Source of the DNA: Myxococcaceae bacterium
Lineage (GTDB): Bacteria; Myxococcota_A; Polyangia; Polyangiales; Ga0077539
Assembly: GCA_004297725.1 (NCBI GenBank)
Contig: SCUS01000106.1
Location: forward strand, 1-46,109
DNA length: 46,109 bases
Direction of reading: 5' to 3'
The notes under the pieces are model-generated. The model did not search any database. It was not told where the DNA came from and saw nothing but the letters and a program-made list of their open reading frames with translations. Below are positions 16,931 to 25,220 of the stretch, piece after piece. The stretch's first letter is position 1, and each line of letters starts with the position of its first letter. Made by a program: the position numbers and the translations under genes.

Positions 16931-17757
16931 CGCTCCTCCAGTCGCAGGCGCTCAGCGCCCGCGTAGACCACGCACGAGTCGCCGCGGGCGAAGCCCACCA
17001 GGGTGATGCCCGCGCGACGGGCGACCTCCACCGCCAGCGAGCTCGCCGCGGAGATGCCCGCCACCACCGGGATGCCCGCCACGGCGGCCTTCTGCACGAT
17101 CTCGAAGCTGGTGCGCCCGCTCACCGCCAGCACGTGCCGGTCGAGCGGCAGCGCTCGCTCGAGCAGCCGCGAGCCCACCAGCTTGTCGACGGCGTTGTGC
17201 CGGCCGACGTCCTCGAAGGTCGCGACGTGCTCTCCCTCGAAGGTCACCAGCGCCGCGCCGTGGCAGCCGCCCGTCCGGGCGAAGAGCCGCTGCGTCTCAC
17301 GGAGCGCGTCGAGGGCCGCGCGCAGCACCCCGGGCGAGGGCTCGCCGACGCTCTTCACCGGTCCGCAGCGGGCCAGCAGGTCGTCGATGGAGCGGCGGCC
17401 GCACACGCCGCAGGCCGAGGTGGTGAGCGTCCCCCGGTGCATCGCGGCCTCGGGCAGGCGGAGCCGCGCCCCGGGGGAGGGCGTGACCTCGAGGGTGTTG
17501 CCCCGCCCCTCGTCGCCGGTGCGGCCGCAGTGGGCGATGGCGCTCACGTCGTCGATCGAGGCGATCACCCCCTCGGCGAAGAGGAAGCCCAGCGCGAGCT
17601 CACGGTCGTTCCCCGGGGTGCGCATGGTGACCGCAAGCGTCTCGCCGTCGACGCGGATCTCCAGCGGCTCCTCGACGACGAGCTCGTCGTCCGCGAGGGC
17701 TCGCGAGGCGCCGGTGATGCGAGTGACCTGGAGGGTGCGGAGGGCGAGCGGCGGCAT
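16927..17757 (-). CDS. fdhD: Formate dehydrogenase accessory sulfurtransferase FdhD
   Basis: A 276-aa cytoplasmic protein that passes sulfur from a cysteine desulfurase to the molybdenum cofactor of formate dehydrogenase, needed for enzyme activity. The persulfide site CGVCG is present (Cys116 and Cys119), followed by the usual basic stretch. Further family marks are NDRELALGFLFAEGVI (50-65), GCHGAALV and DVGRHNAVDKLVG, which in FdhD form the nucleotide-cofactor pocket. Normal length. It begins 2 bp after the catalytic subunit stop and its own stop overlaps the next ATG, so the operon is tightly coupled. Confidence 0.96.
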   Translation of the reverse strand: MPPLALRTLQVTRITGASRALADDELVVEEPLEIRVDGETLAVTMRTPGNDRELALGFLFAEGVIASIDDVSAIAHCGRTGDEGRGNTLEVTPSPGARLRLPEAAMHRGTLTTSACGVCGRRSIDDLLARCGPVKSVGEPSPGVLRAALDALRETQRLFARTGGCHGAALVTFEGEHVATFEDVGRHNAVDKLVGSRLLERALPLDRHVLAVSGRTSFEIVQKAAVAGIPVVAGISAASSLAVEVARRAGITLVGFARGDSCVVYAGAERLRLEER

Positions 17758-17759
17758 CG

Positions 17760-20516
17760 TCAGTCGAAGGCGTTCTGGCGGAAGCCTCGCGCGATGGGGT
17801 TGGGCCCCGCCGGCGCCGGACCCACCCGGCGCACGTCCACCGCGGTGACCTTGTACTCGGGGCAGCGCACCGTCGGGTCGGAGTGCTCGCTGGTCAGCAC
17901 GTTGGTCTTCACCTCGGGGAAGTGAAACGAGAGAAACACGTTGCCCGGCGCCACGCGGGTGGTGACGCAGGCCCCGGTGCGCACGCTCCCCCGCTCGCTC
18001 TCGATCTCCACCACGTCGCCCGCCCCGATGCCCAGCCGCGAGGCGTCGTCGGGGTGGATCTCCACCTGGTCCTCGGGGTGTAGCTCCAGGTTGCCGGTGC
18101 GGCGGGTCTGCGTGCCGGAGTTGTAGTGCGCGAGCTGACGCCCGGTGATCAGGATGAAGGGGAAGCGCTCGCTCGCGACCTCACCGGGCGGCGTCCAGTC
18201 GACGGCGAAGAGGCCGGCGCGGCCGCTCGGCGTGGCGAAGCGCTGCTCGTAGAGCACCGGCGTCCCGGGGTGAGAGACGTCGGGAACCGGCCACTGGAGC
18301 CCGCGCTTCGCGAGGCGATCGTGGGAGACCCCGCGGAGCTCGGGGGTGAGCGAGGCGATCTCGTCCATCACGGCAGAAGCGTTGGCCTCGCCCATCGGAT
18401 AGCCCAGCCGCGCCGAGAGATCGTAGAGGATCTCCAGGTCGGCCTTCGCCCCCGCCGGAGGCGCCACCGCCTCGCGGACCATCTGGATCCTGCGCTCGGC
18501 GTTGGTGAAGGTGCCCGTCTTCTCCAGGAAGCTGGAGCCCGGCAGCAGCACGTGGGCGAAGCGCGCGGTGACGTTCTCGAAGAGGTCGTGGACCACCAGC
18601 AGGTCGAGCGAGCGCAGGGCCTGCTCGACGCGGCCCACGTCGGGGTCGGTCTGCGCGATGTCCTCGCCGAAGACGTACATCGCCCGCAGCTTCCTCGCGA
18701 TGGCGGCGTCGAACATCTCCGGGATCATCAGCCCCGGATCTCGTGGGAGCTTCCTCCCCCAGCGCGCCTCGAAGGTTCCGCGCACCGCGTCGTTGGTGGT
18801 CGATCGGTACATCGTCAGGTAGTTGGGGAGCGCGCCCATGTCGCTCGATCCCTGCACGTTGTTTTGCCCTCGCAGCGGGTTCGAGCCCGCCCCGCGCTTG
18901 CCGAAGTTGCCCGTGAGGATCGCCAGGTTGGTGAGCGTCCTGACCCCCGACACCCCCTGGGACTGCTCGGTCACCCCGAGCCCGTAGAAGATCGACGCGG
19001 GCCCGGTGCTCGCGTAGAGCCGCGCCGCGCGCTCCAGTTCCTTCGCGGGGACCCCGCTGATGGCCTCCACGCGCGCCGGGTCGTAGCCCGCGACGTGGGC
19101 CTTGAAGGCCTCGACGAACTCCGCCCGCTCGGAGAGGAAGGCCTCGTCGCAGAGCCCGTCGCGCACGATGACGTGGGCGAGCCCGTTGTAGACCGCGACG
19201 TTGGTCCCCGGGCGGAGCTGGAGGAAGACGTCGGCCAGGGTGGCGAGCTCGATGCGCCTCGGGTCGATGACGATGAGCTTCGCCCCTCGGAGCACGGCCT
19301 CCTTCATCCGAGCGCCCACCACCGGGTGCCCCTCGGTGGGGTTGGCGCCGGTGAGCAGCAGGCAGCGGGTGAGGTCGATGTCCTCGAAGGAGTTGGTCCC
19401 TCCCGACTCGCCCAGCGAGCGGATCAGCCCGAGCGAGGTGGGCGAGTGGCAGACGCGCGAGCAGTTGTCGATGTTGTTGGTCCCCACCGCGGCGCGGAAG
19501 ACCTTCTGGAGGATGTAGTTCTCCTCGTTGGTGCAGCGGCTCGAGCTGATGGCCGCCACCGCGTCGGGGCCGTGCTGCTTGATGGTCTCGGTCAGCTTCG
19601 AGGCCACGAAGCCCATCGCCTCGTCCCAGCTCGCCTCGCGCCAGCTCCCGTCGCTGCGCCGCATCAGCGGCGAGTGCAGCCGGTCGGCGGCGCGCGCGTA
19701 CTGGTGGGCGAAGCGCCCCTTCACGCAGCTGTGCCCCAGGTTCGCCGGACCCTCCGGCGACGGGTCGATGGCCACCACCACGTTGTCGCGCAGGTGCACG
19801 TCGAGCGAGCACCCCACGCCGCAGTAGGCGCAGGTCGTGGTCACCGTGCGGTCGATGGTCTCCACCCGGCGGAAGGCCGCCTCGTCGAGGGCCCCGGTGG
19901 GGCAGGTCTGCACGCAGGCCCCGCACGACACGCACGCGCTGTCGGCGAAGGCGCCGTCGATGCCCGCCACGATGCGCGTCTCCCACCCGCGGCCCGCGTA
20001 GGCCAGCGCGAAGGTCCCCTGGATCTCGTCGCACGCCCTCACGCAGCGCCCGCACACGATGCACTCGTTGAGGTCGACCTTGATGTACGGGTGCCGGTCG
20101 TCGCGCTCGTAGGAGTGCCGCTCGCCGACGTAGCGGCTCACCTTCACCCCGAGGTGCTTCGCCACCTCGCGCAGCTCGTTGCGGTCGCCCTCCCTCGCCA
20201 GCGCCGCCTCGGGGTAGTCCGAGAGCACCAGCTCCACCACGCCGCGGGCCACCCGCAGCGCCCGCTCGTCGCGGGTGTCGACCACCATCCCGTCCCGCAC
20301 CAGCGTCGTGCACGCGGGCACCGGACCCTTCGCCCCGGCCACGCCCACCATGCACACCCGGCACGCCCCGAAGGGCGCCAGGTGGGGGTCGTAGCAGAGC
20401 GTCGGGATGGTGATGTGCTCCCGCCGCGCCACGTCGAGGATGGTCGCCCGGTCGCTGGCCACCACCTCCCGGCCGTCGATGCTCAGCCGCACCAGCGTGC
20501 GCTCCCGGCCGCTCAT
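17760..20516 (-). CDS. fdhA: Formate dehydrogenase catalytic (alpha) subunit, Cys type
   Basis: A 918-aa molybdopterin oxidoreductase that oxidises formate to CO2 in the cytoplasm. Domains in order: a NuoG-like [2Fe-2S] ferredoxin (Cys41, 52, 55, 69), two [4Fe-4S] sets in CIVCGRCVRAC and CVSCGACVQTC (about 152-205), the molybdopterin domain with its own [4Fe-4S] (CAYCGVGC, 229-236, plus Cys264), and a C-terminal dinucleotide-binding domain. The active site reads CSRVCHSPT with Cys356-His357, so it uses Cys rather than selenocysteine. The true ATG (20516) overlaps the upstream stop as ATGA. The iron-sulfur chain fits electron flow to the NuoEF-type subunit encoded just upstream. Confidence 0.95.
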   Translation of the reverse strand: MSGRERTLVRLSIDGREVVASDRATILDVARREHITIPTLCYDPHLAPFGACRVCMVGVAGAKGPVPACTTLVRDGMVVDTRDERALRVARGVVELVLSDYPEAALAREGDRNELREVAKHLGVKVSRYVGERHSYERDDRHPYIKVDLNECIVCGRCVRACDEIQGTFALAYAGRGWETRIVAGIDGAFADSACVSCGACVQTCPTGALDEAAFRRVETIDRTVTTTCAYCGVGCSLDVHLRDNVVVAIDPSPEGPANLGHSCVKGRFAHQYARAADRLHSPLMRRSDGSWREASWDEAMGFVASKLTETIKQHGPDAVAAISSSRCTNEENYILQKVFRAAVGTNNIDNCSRVCHSPTSLGLIRSLGESGGTNSFEDIDLTRCLLLTGANPTEGHPVVGARMKEAVLRGAKLIVIDPRRIELATLADVFLQLRPGTNVAVYNGLAHVIVRDGLCDEAFLSERAEFVEAFKAHVAGYDPARVEAISGVPAKELERAARLYASTGPASIFYGLGVTEQSQGVSGVRTLTNLAILTGNFGKRGAGSNPLRGQNNVQGSSDMGALPNYLTMYRSTTNDAVRGTFEARWGRKLPRDPGLMIPEMFDAAIARKLRAMYVFGEDIAQTDPDVGRVEQALRSLDLLVVHDLFENVTARFAHVLLPGSSFLEKTGTFTNAERRIQMVREAVAPPAGAKADLEILYDLSARLGYPMGEANASAVMDEIASLTPELRGVSHDRLAKRGLQWPVPDVSHPGTPVLYEQRFATPSGRAGLFAVDWTPPGEVASERFPFILITGRQLAHYNSGTQTRRTGNLELHPEDQVEIHPDDASRLGIGAGDVVEIESERGSVRTGACVTTRVAPGNVFLSFHFPEVKTNVLTSEHSDPTVRCPEYKVTAVDVRRVGPAPAGPNPIARGFRQNAFD

Positions 20517-22282
20517 CGCGCACCCCCGCGCATCTCGTCGCCGAAGTGCTGCATCAGCGTCGCGATGGGAATCGGGATCGCCCCTCCGTGCGCGCAGAGC
20601 GACCCGAGCTTCATGGTCTCCCCGAGGTCGGCGAGCAGCGCGAGGTCGGCCTCCACCGCGGCGCTCTCCCTGGGCTGCTTCAGCCGCTTCGCGATCTCCA
20701 GTCCCCGGCGCCCTCCGATGCGGCAGGGGAAGCACTTGCCGCAGGACTCGGCGTCGCAGAACTCGAAGAGGTGCTCGGCGATGTCTCGCGCGTCGACGGT
20801 GTCGTCCCAGGCCACGATGCCTCCGTGACCGAGGAGGGCGCCCACCGCGTCGAGCTCCTCGAAGCCCACCGGGGCGTCGAGCAGCGACGAGGGCAGCACC
20901 CCACCCAGCGGTCCGCCGATCTGCACGGCCTTGATGGGACGCCCTTCTCGCAGCCCCCCGCCGGGCCCTTCGAGCACCTGCCGCAGCGGCACCCCGAACG
21001 GAACCTCGTACATCCCCGGCCTCACGAAGCGCTCGTTGAGCGAGAGCACCTTGGTGCCCCGGCTCTTCCCCACCCCGAGGGCGGCGTAGGCATCGCCGCC
21101 GTGGCGGGCGATCCACCCGAGGCAGGCGAGGGTCTCGACGTTGTTCACCACCGTGGGCCTGCCGAAGAGCCCGTTCTCCGCGGGGTACGGAGGCCTCGCG
21201 GTGACCATCCCCCGGAGGCCCTCGATGGAGCGAAGCAGCGCCGTCTCCTCGCCGCATACGTACGACCCGGCGCCCTCGACCACCTCGATGTCGAAGGAGA
21301 ACGCGCTCCCGCGGATGCGCGCTCCCAGCCACCCGGAGGCGCGGGCGGCCTCCACCGCGCGTCGCAGCGCCGGGGCGGCGCCGGGGTACTCGCTGCGCAC
21401 ATAGACGAAGCCCTTCGTGGCGCCGACGGCGTATCCCGCGATCGCGACGCCCTCCAGCACCGCGAAGGGGTCGCGCTCCATCAGGTGCTTGTCGATGTAC
21501 GAGCCGGGGTCTCCCTCGTCGGCGTTGCAGACGATGAAGGCCTCCTCGGCGCGGCTCGCATGCCCGGCGGCGAGCTTCCACTTGGTCGCGGTGGGGAAGC
21601 CCGCTCCGCCTCGGCCGCGGAGCTGCGACCGCTCGACCTCGGCGATGATCTCCGAGGGGGTGCGCTGCGAGAGGGCGAGCGCGAGGCCCTCGAAGGCGTG
21701 GTGGGCGACGGCCGCGTCGAGGCGGGTGGCGTCGATGCCGAGGCACAGGCGCTCGAGCACGATGGCGGGGCCGCCGTGGGCCTCGAAGCGCGGCAGCGTC
21801 TGCTCGGCGGGGACGAGGCCTGGAGCGTGGGCGAGGTCGGCCGCGAGGGAGCGGGCGAGCGCTGGGGTGAGTCCGCCGTAGACCCTGCCCTCCACCGCCA
21901 CCGAGGGCCCGGCGTGACAGAGCCCGAGGCAGTACACGGTCTCCAGCGAGACCTCGCCGTCGTCGCTCAGGCCGTCGACCGGCAGGCCGAGGGCGTCTTC
22001 CATCCAGCGCACCGAGGCGTCGCCGCAGGACGCGAAGCACGCGGTGCCCTTGCAGACCTTCACCCGGGTGCGGCCCCGGCGTCGGGTGCCGAGGTCGCCG
22101 TAGTAGGTCGCGACGCCGAAGACCGCGGCCTCGGGCTGGTGCGTCGCCCGGGCCACCGCGGCGACGTCCGCGGGGGTGATCTCCCGGCGCTCCTCCATCA
22201 CCCGCTTGAGGTGCTGTAGCGCGTTGTCGTCGCCGCGGAGCTCACCGCGGTGCCTTCGGAGCTGGACGAGGTTGTGCGACAT
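20513..22282 (-). CDS. fdhB: NAD-linked formate dehydrogenase beta subunit, NuoE-NuoF fusion
   Basis: A 589-aa fused diaphorase subunit. Residues 1-150 are NuoE-like, thioredoxin fold with a [2Fe-2S] site in CKGTACFASC and CLGLC. Residues 160-580 are NuoF-like: FMN/NADH-binding RGRGGAGFPTATKW and NADEGDPGSYIDKHLMERDP, then the [4Fe-4S] ligands in ESCGKCFPCR plus a later Cys in SLCAHGG. Together with the alpha subunit this makes a soluble NAD-dependent formate dehydrogenase in which electrons pass from Mo through the Fe-S chain to FMN and NAD. In several relatives the gamma and beta parts are separate; here they are one chain. It is first in its operon, downstream of repeated GATACCTCC sites. 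Confidence 0.94.
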   Translation of the reverse strand: MSHNLVQLRRHRGELRGDDNALQHLKRVMEERREITPADVAAVARATHQPEAAVFGVATYYGDLGTRRRGRTRVKVCKGTACFASCGDASVRWMEDALGLPVDGLSDDGEVSLETVYCLGLCHAGPSVAVEGRVYGGLTPALARSLAADLAHAPGLVPAEQTLPRFEAHGGPAIVLERLCLGIDATRLDAAVAHHAFEGLALALSQRTPSEIIAEVERSQLRGRGGAGFPTATKWKLAAGHASRAEEAFIVCNADEGDPGSYIDKHLMERDPFAVLEGVAIAGYAVGATKGFVYVRSEYPGAAPALRRAVEAARASGWLGARIRGSAFSFDIEVVEGAGSYVCGEETALLRSIEGLRGMVTARPPYPAENGLFGRPTVVNNVETLACLGWIARHGGDAYAALGVGKSRGTKVLSLNERFVRPGMYEVPFGVPLRQVLEGPGGGLREGRPIKAVQIGGPLGGVLPSSLLDAPVGFEELDAVGALLGHGGIVAWDDTVDARDIAEHLFEFCDAESCGKCFPCRIGGRRGLEIAKRLKQPRESAAVEADLALLADLGETMKLGSLCAHGGAIPIPIATLMQHFGDEMRGGAR

Positions 22283-22308
22283 GACACCCGGAATGGTACG
22301 CCCCGATC

Positions 22309-22355
22309 GGAGGTATGGGCCCCGATACCTCCCGGTATCGTCGGTGGATACCTCC
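22309..22355. promoter_or_regulatory. Cluster of GATACCTCC half-sites upstream of the fdh operon
   Basis: GGAGGTAT (22309-22316) and ATACCTCC (22325-22332) are inverted over an 8-bp spacer. GGTATC (22334-22339) and GATACC (22347-22352) form a second inverted pair. GATACCTCC also recurs directly at 22324-22332 and 22347-22355, a 23-bp step (about two helix turns). The cluster ends 27 bp above the fdhB start on the minus strand. Likely an operator for a dimeric regulator; a transcription terminator for the upstream gene is less likely, as no T-run follows. Confidence 0.6.
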
Positions 22356-22363
22356 CGGAGCGC

Positions 22364-22723
22364 TCAGGAGGCGGGGCGGAGGGTCCCTCGGGAGATGCGC
22401 CAGGCGCCGACCGAGGCGGCCAGGGCGGAGAGCACCACGAAGACCAGGGCGAAGGCGACGTTGGCCAGCGACTCGCCAATGCCGATGAGGGCGACGTAGC
22501 GCTCGCTGGGGGGCACTCCCCCGATGTAGCGGAAGGTCGACATGAGGCCGGTGACGAAGCCCAGGGCGCCGCTCGACAGGGTGACCGTGCCGAGCCCGAG
22601 CAGCAGCGGCACGAAGCGACGCTCGGGGCGCTGGGCGTAGCGCGCGGCCACGAGCAGCAGGACGAGGCCGAAGACCAGCGTGGGGAACATCCCCCAACCA
22701 CCCTCACGGAAGAGCTGCAGCAT
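22364..22723 (-). CDS. MotA/TolQ/ExbB-like membrane protein
   Basis: A 119-aa protein with three predicted membrane helices. The start GGWGMFPTLVFGLVLLLVA and the later GFVTGLMSTFRYIGG and IGIGESLANVAFALVFVV segments follow the order of conserved blocks in MotA/TolQ/ExbB channel proteins, but the large cytoplasmic loop of true ExbB is missing. A GGGAGG sequence 11 bp before the ATG (5 bp before an alternative GTG at 22729) supports a start here. No ExbD/TolR partner is encoded nearby, so energising function is uncertain. It lies just upstream of the fdh operon on the same strand. Confidence 0.65.
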   Translation of the reverse strand: MLQLFREGGWGMFPTLVFGLVLLLVAARYAQRPERRFVPLLLGLGTVTLSSGALGFVTGLMSTFRYIGGVPPSERYVALIGIGESLANVAFALVFVVLSALAASVGAWRISRGTLRPAS

Positions 22724-22894
22724 CGACACGAGGACCTCCCTCACGATGGACGCGCCGACGGACCCTCCGGCGGCGGCGTCCGGTGACAGGTCGACAGCGC
22801 GCAAGGGAAGAGGGTTCCAGAGAAAAGTGCGAACTGACCCAGATCGAGGGGAGCGATGTATTCCCAACGGTTTCGCGATAGTTTGCACAACGTC

Positions 22895-25156
22895 ATGGAC
22901 CGACGGCCTGCCTTGCGTGGAATCGCCCTCTGCCTCGCGCTCCTCCCGCTGTCTTGCGCCCAGCAGTTGGTCGACGGAGGCTCCCTCCCCGACTCCGGGG
23001 TGACCCCCGACACCGGAGACCTCCCCGCCGACGTGGGCGACCCCGATGCGATGGTCGCCCCCGAGGACGTGTCCGTGGGCGAGAAGGACGTTCCGCCGGT
23101 CGAGATGGACCTCGGCTCCCCCGAGGACGTCCCCACGGCGCCCGAAGACCTCGGTGAACCCCTCGACAGCGGCACCCCGATCGACCTGGGCTCTCCGGTC
23201 GACACCGGCCCTCCCGACACGGGTCCCGTCGACACCGGCCCCGCCGACACGGGCCCCGTCGACACCGGCCCCCGCTGCCTCTCGCCGCTCACCGAGTGCG
23301 GCCCCGGCCCCTGCGTCAACACCCAGACCAGCGCCGCCCACTGCGGCGGCTGCGGCCGCACCTGCGCCACCGGCCAGTCCTGCGTGGCGGGCGCGTGCAC
23401 CCTCGTCTGCACCGCCCCGACGGTGGTCTGCGGCGGCGCCTGCGTGAACACCCAGACCGACGCCGCGCACTGCGGGATGTGTGGCCGGGCCTGCGCCACC
23501 GGGGCGCGCTGCACGGCCGGACGCTGCGTCGGGGGGGTGATCCCCGGGGCGTCGTTCCAGGTGTCGCTCTCGGCCGCCAACTGCAGCGCGGTCGAGCACG
23601 AGGTGGTCACCGGCGACGACCGCGGCGGCATCGCCGTCTCCGGCAGCCGACTCTTCTACTCCGGCGACACCAGCACCGGCCGCTTCGACCTTCAGACCCT
23701 CGTGGGCGAGTCCGTCGGCCGCACCTACGACGCCCTGGTGAGCAACCTCGCCACCGGCACGCTCTACAGCCTGGCCAACGGCTCGACGCCGCTCACCCAG
23801 ATGGGCGGCACCGTCACCTCGCTGATGGAGCTCAACCCCACCACCGGCGGGCTCACCTCCGGGCTGGTCAACCTCTCCCAGCCCATCCTGCTGCCCGCCA
23901 CCGGCAGCGTCGGCATCTTCTCGGGCTACGAGCGCATCATCCTCCTGGGCGGCGGCCGCGCCTGGCACATCAGCCTCCCGAGCGGAGCCGTCATCGACCT
24001 CGGTCCGCTCTCCCTGCCCACGGCCCGCATCGCCTGTGAAAACTGGGCGATCTGGGGCGTCGCGGAGTTCTTCGGCGGCGCGCTCTACGTCGACTACGTG
24101 CAGAACGCGACGACCATCGCCCGGATGCGAGTGCCCGAGGGCACCGTCGCCACCCTCGCGTCCTTCACCGCGCTCTCGGACATGTGCTCCTTCACCGTCT
24201 CGCCCCTCTGGCGGCGGTGGTACTTCCACCACGAGCTCTCGTCGCAGTTTCGCTCGAGCGGCAGCGAGACCGTGGGCTACTGCGACGCCACCATCACCGG
24301 CCCGACGCTGCCCTGCCGACCCATCGACACCCTGTGCTCCGGGGCGTGCACCAACCTCCAGACCAGCGCGCTCCACTGCGGGATGTGCAACCGCGCCTGC
24401 CCCGCGGGAGAGACCTGCAACGCGGGCGTCTGCGGGCTCGCCTGCCCGGCGGGTCAGACCGCCTGCACCGGCCGCTGCGTCGACCTCAACACCGACTCCA
24501 GCAACTGCGGGGCCTGCGGGCGCACCTGCATCGGCGGGCAGTGGTGCATCGCCGGCGCCTGCGGCGGAGGCCCCCACTACGCCGTCGACCCGGCGCCCGT
24601 GGTGTCCTACGTCGACGCCTGCGGCGCCGCCGGCTCGCAGCGCCTCCTCACCTTCACGGACGACGGCGGAACCAGCGTGACGCTGCCCTTCGCCACGCGC
24701 TGGTGGGGCGCCGCCCTCTCCGCGGGGACGCCCATGTACATCAGCTCCAACGGCAACGTGCAGGTCAACACCAGCTCCGGCTTGAGCTCCCTCAGCGGAA
24801 CGATCCCCAGCGTGGGCTCTCCCAACAACGTCATGGCCCCGCAGTGGCGCGACCTCCAGCTTGGCTCCTCGGGCGTCTGCGTGGCCACCGTGGGCACCGC
24901 GCCCAGCCGCCGCTGGGTCGCCCAGTGGGTGGGCGCCCAGTACTACGCGGACGCCTCGAGCAACCTCAATTTCGAGGTCATCCTTCACGAGGGCAGCGGC
25001 GTCATCGAGTTCGCCTACGGCGCCATGTCGGGCTCCTCCAACGCCACCATCGGCCTCGAGAACCCCGGCGGCACCGAGGCCGTCGGCCCGTGCCCCTCGG
25101 GCAACTCCTGCCCCGCGGTCAGCAACGCCCGCGCCCGCTTCAGCCCCATCCCCTGA
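22895..25156 (+). CDS. Large Cys-rich lipoprotein with nidogen-like C-terminus
   Basis: A 753-aa surface lipoprotein with lipobox LPLSC (Cys21). It continues with about 100 residues of Asp/Pro/Glu-rich linker containing DTGPVDTGPADTGPVDTGP. Paired Cys-rich repeats follow at about 127-212 and again at about 475-560, each with the pattern CxNxQTxxxHCGxCxRxCxxGxxC. Between them is a beta-rich region, perhaps propeller-like. The last ~190 residues (YISSNGNVQVN, NVMAPQWRDLQ, FEVILHEGSGVIEFAYG) resemble a nidogen-type extracellular domain. Such mosaic proteins are common in Myxococcota and are thought to act at the cell surface; no activity is assigned. It is divergent from the ExbB-like gene. Confidence 0.85.
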   Translation: MDRRPALRGIALCLALLPLSCAQQLVDGGSLPDSGVTPDTGDLPADVGDPDAMVAPEDVSVGEKDVPPVEMDLGSPEDVPTAPEDLGEPLDSGTPIDLGSPVDTGPPDTGPVDTGPADTGPVDTGPRCLSPLTECGPGPCVNTQTSAAHCGGCGRTCATGQSCVAGACTLVCTAPTVVCGGACVNTQTDAAHCGMCGRACATGARCTAGRCVGGVIPGASFQVSLSAANCSAVEHEVVTGDDRGGIAVSGSRLFYSGDTSTGRFDLQTLVGESVGRTYDALVSNLATGTLYSLANGSTPLTQMGGTVTSLMELNPTTGGLTSGLVNLSQPILLPATGSVGIFSGYERIILLGGGRAWHISLPSGAVIDLGPLSLPTARIACENWAIWGVAEFFGGALYVDYVQNATTIARMRVPEGTVATLASFTALSDMCSFTVSPLWRRWYFHHELSSQFRSSGSETVGYCDATITGPTLPCRPIDTLCSGACTNLQTSALHCGMCNRACPAGETCNAGVCGLACPAGQTACTGRCVDLNTDSSNCGACGRTCIGGQWCIAGACGGGPHYAVDPAPVVSYVDACGAAGSQRLLTFTDDGGTSVTLPFATRWWGAALSAGTPMYISSNGNVQVNTSSGLSSLSGTIPSVGSPNNVMAPQWRDLQLGSSGVCVATVGTAPSRRWVAQWVGAQYYADASSNLNFEVILHEGSGVIEFAYGAMSGSSNATIGLENPGGTEAVGPCPSGNSCPAVSNARARFSPIP

Positions 25157-25220
25157 GCGCTCCCTCCTCCCGTCGCGCAGTTGCAGCCAGCGCCGCGCGA
25201 CCGTCGTAGGCTCTCGCGCC

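Noticed and set aside
18126..20828. Long open frame antisense to the formate dehydrogenase catalytic gene
   Set aside because: It lies opposite a clear, fully conserved enzyme and its product is low-complexity with no domain. Long antisense frames are expected at this GC content.
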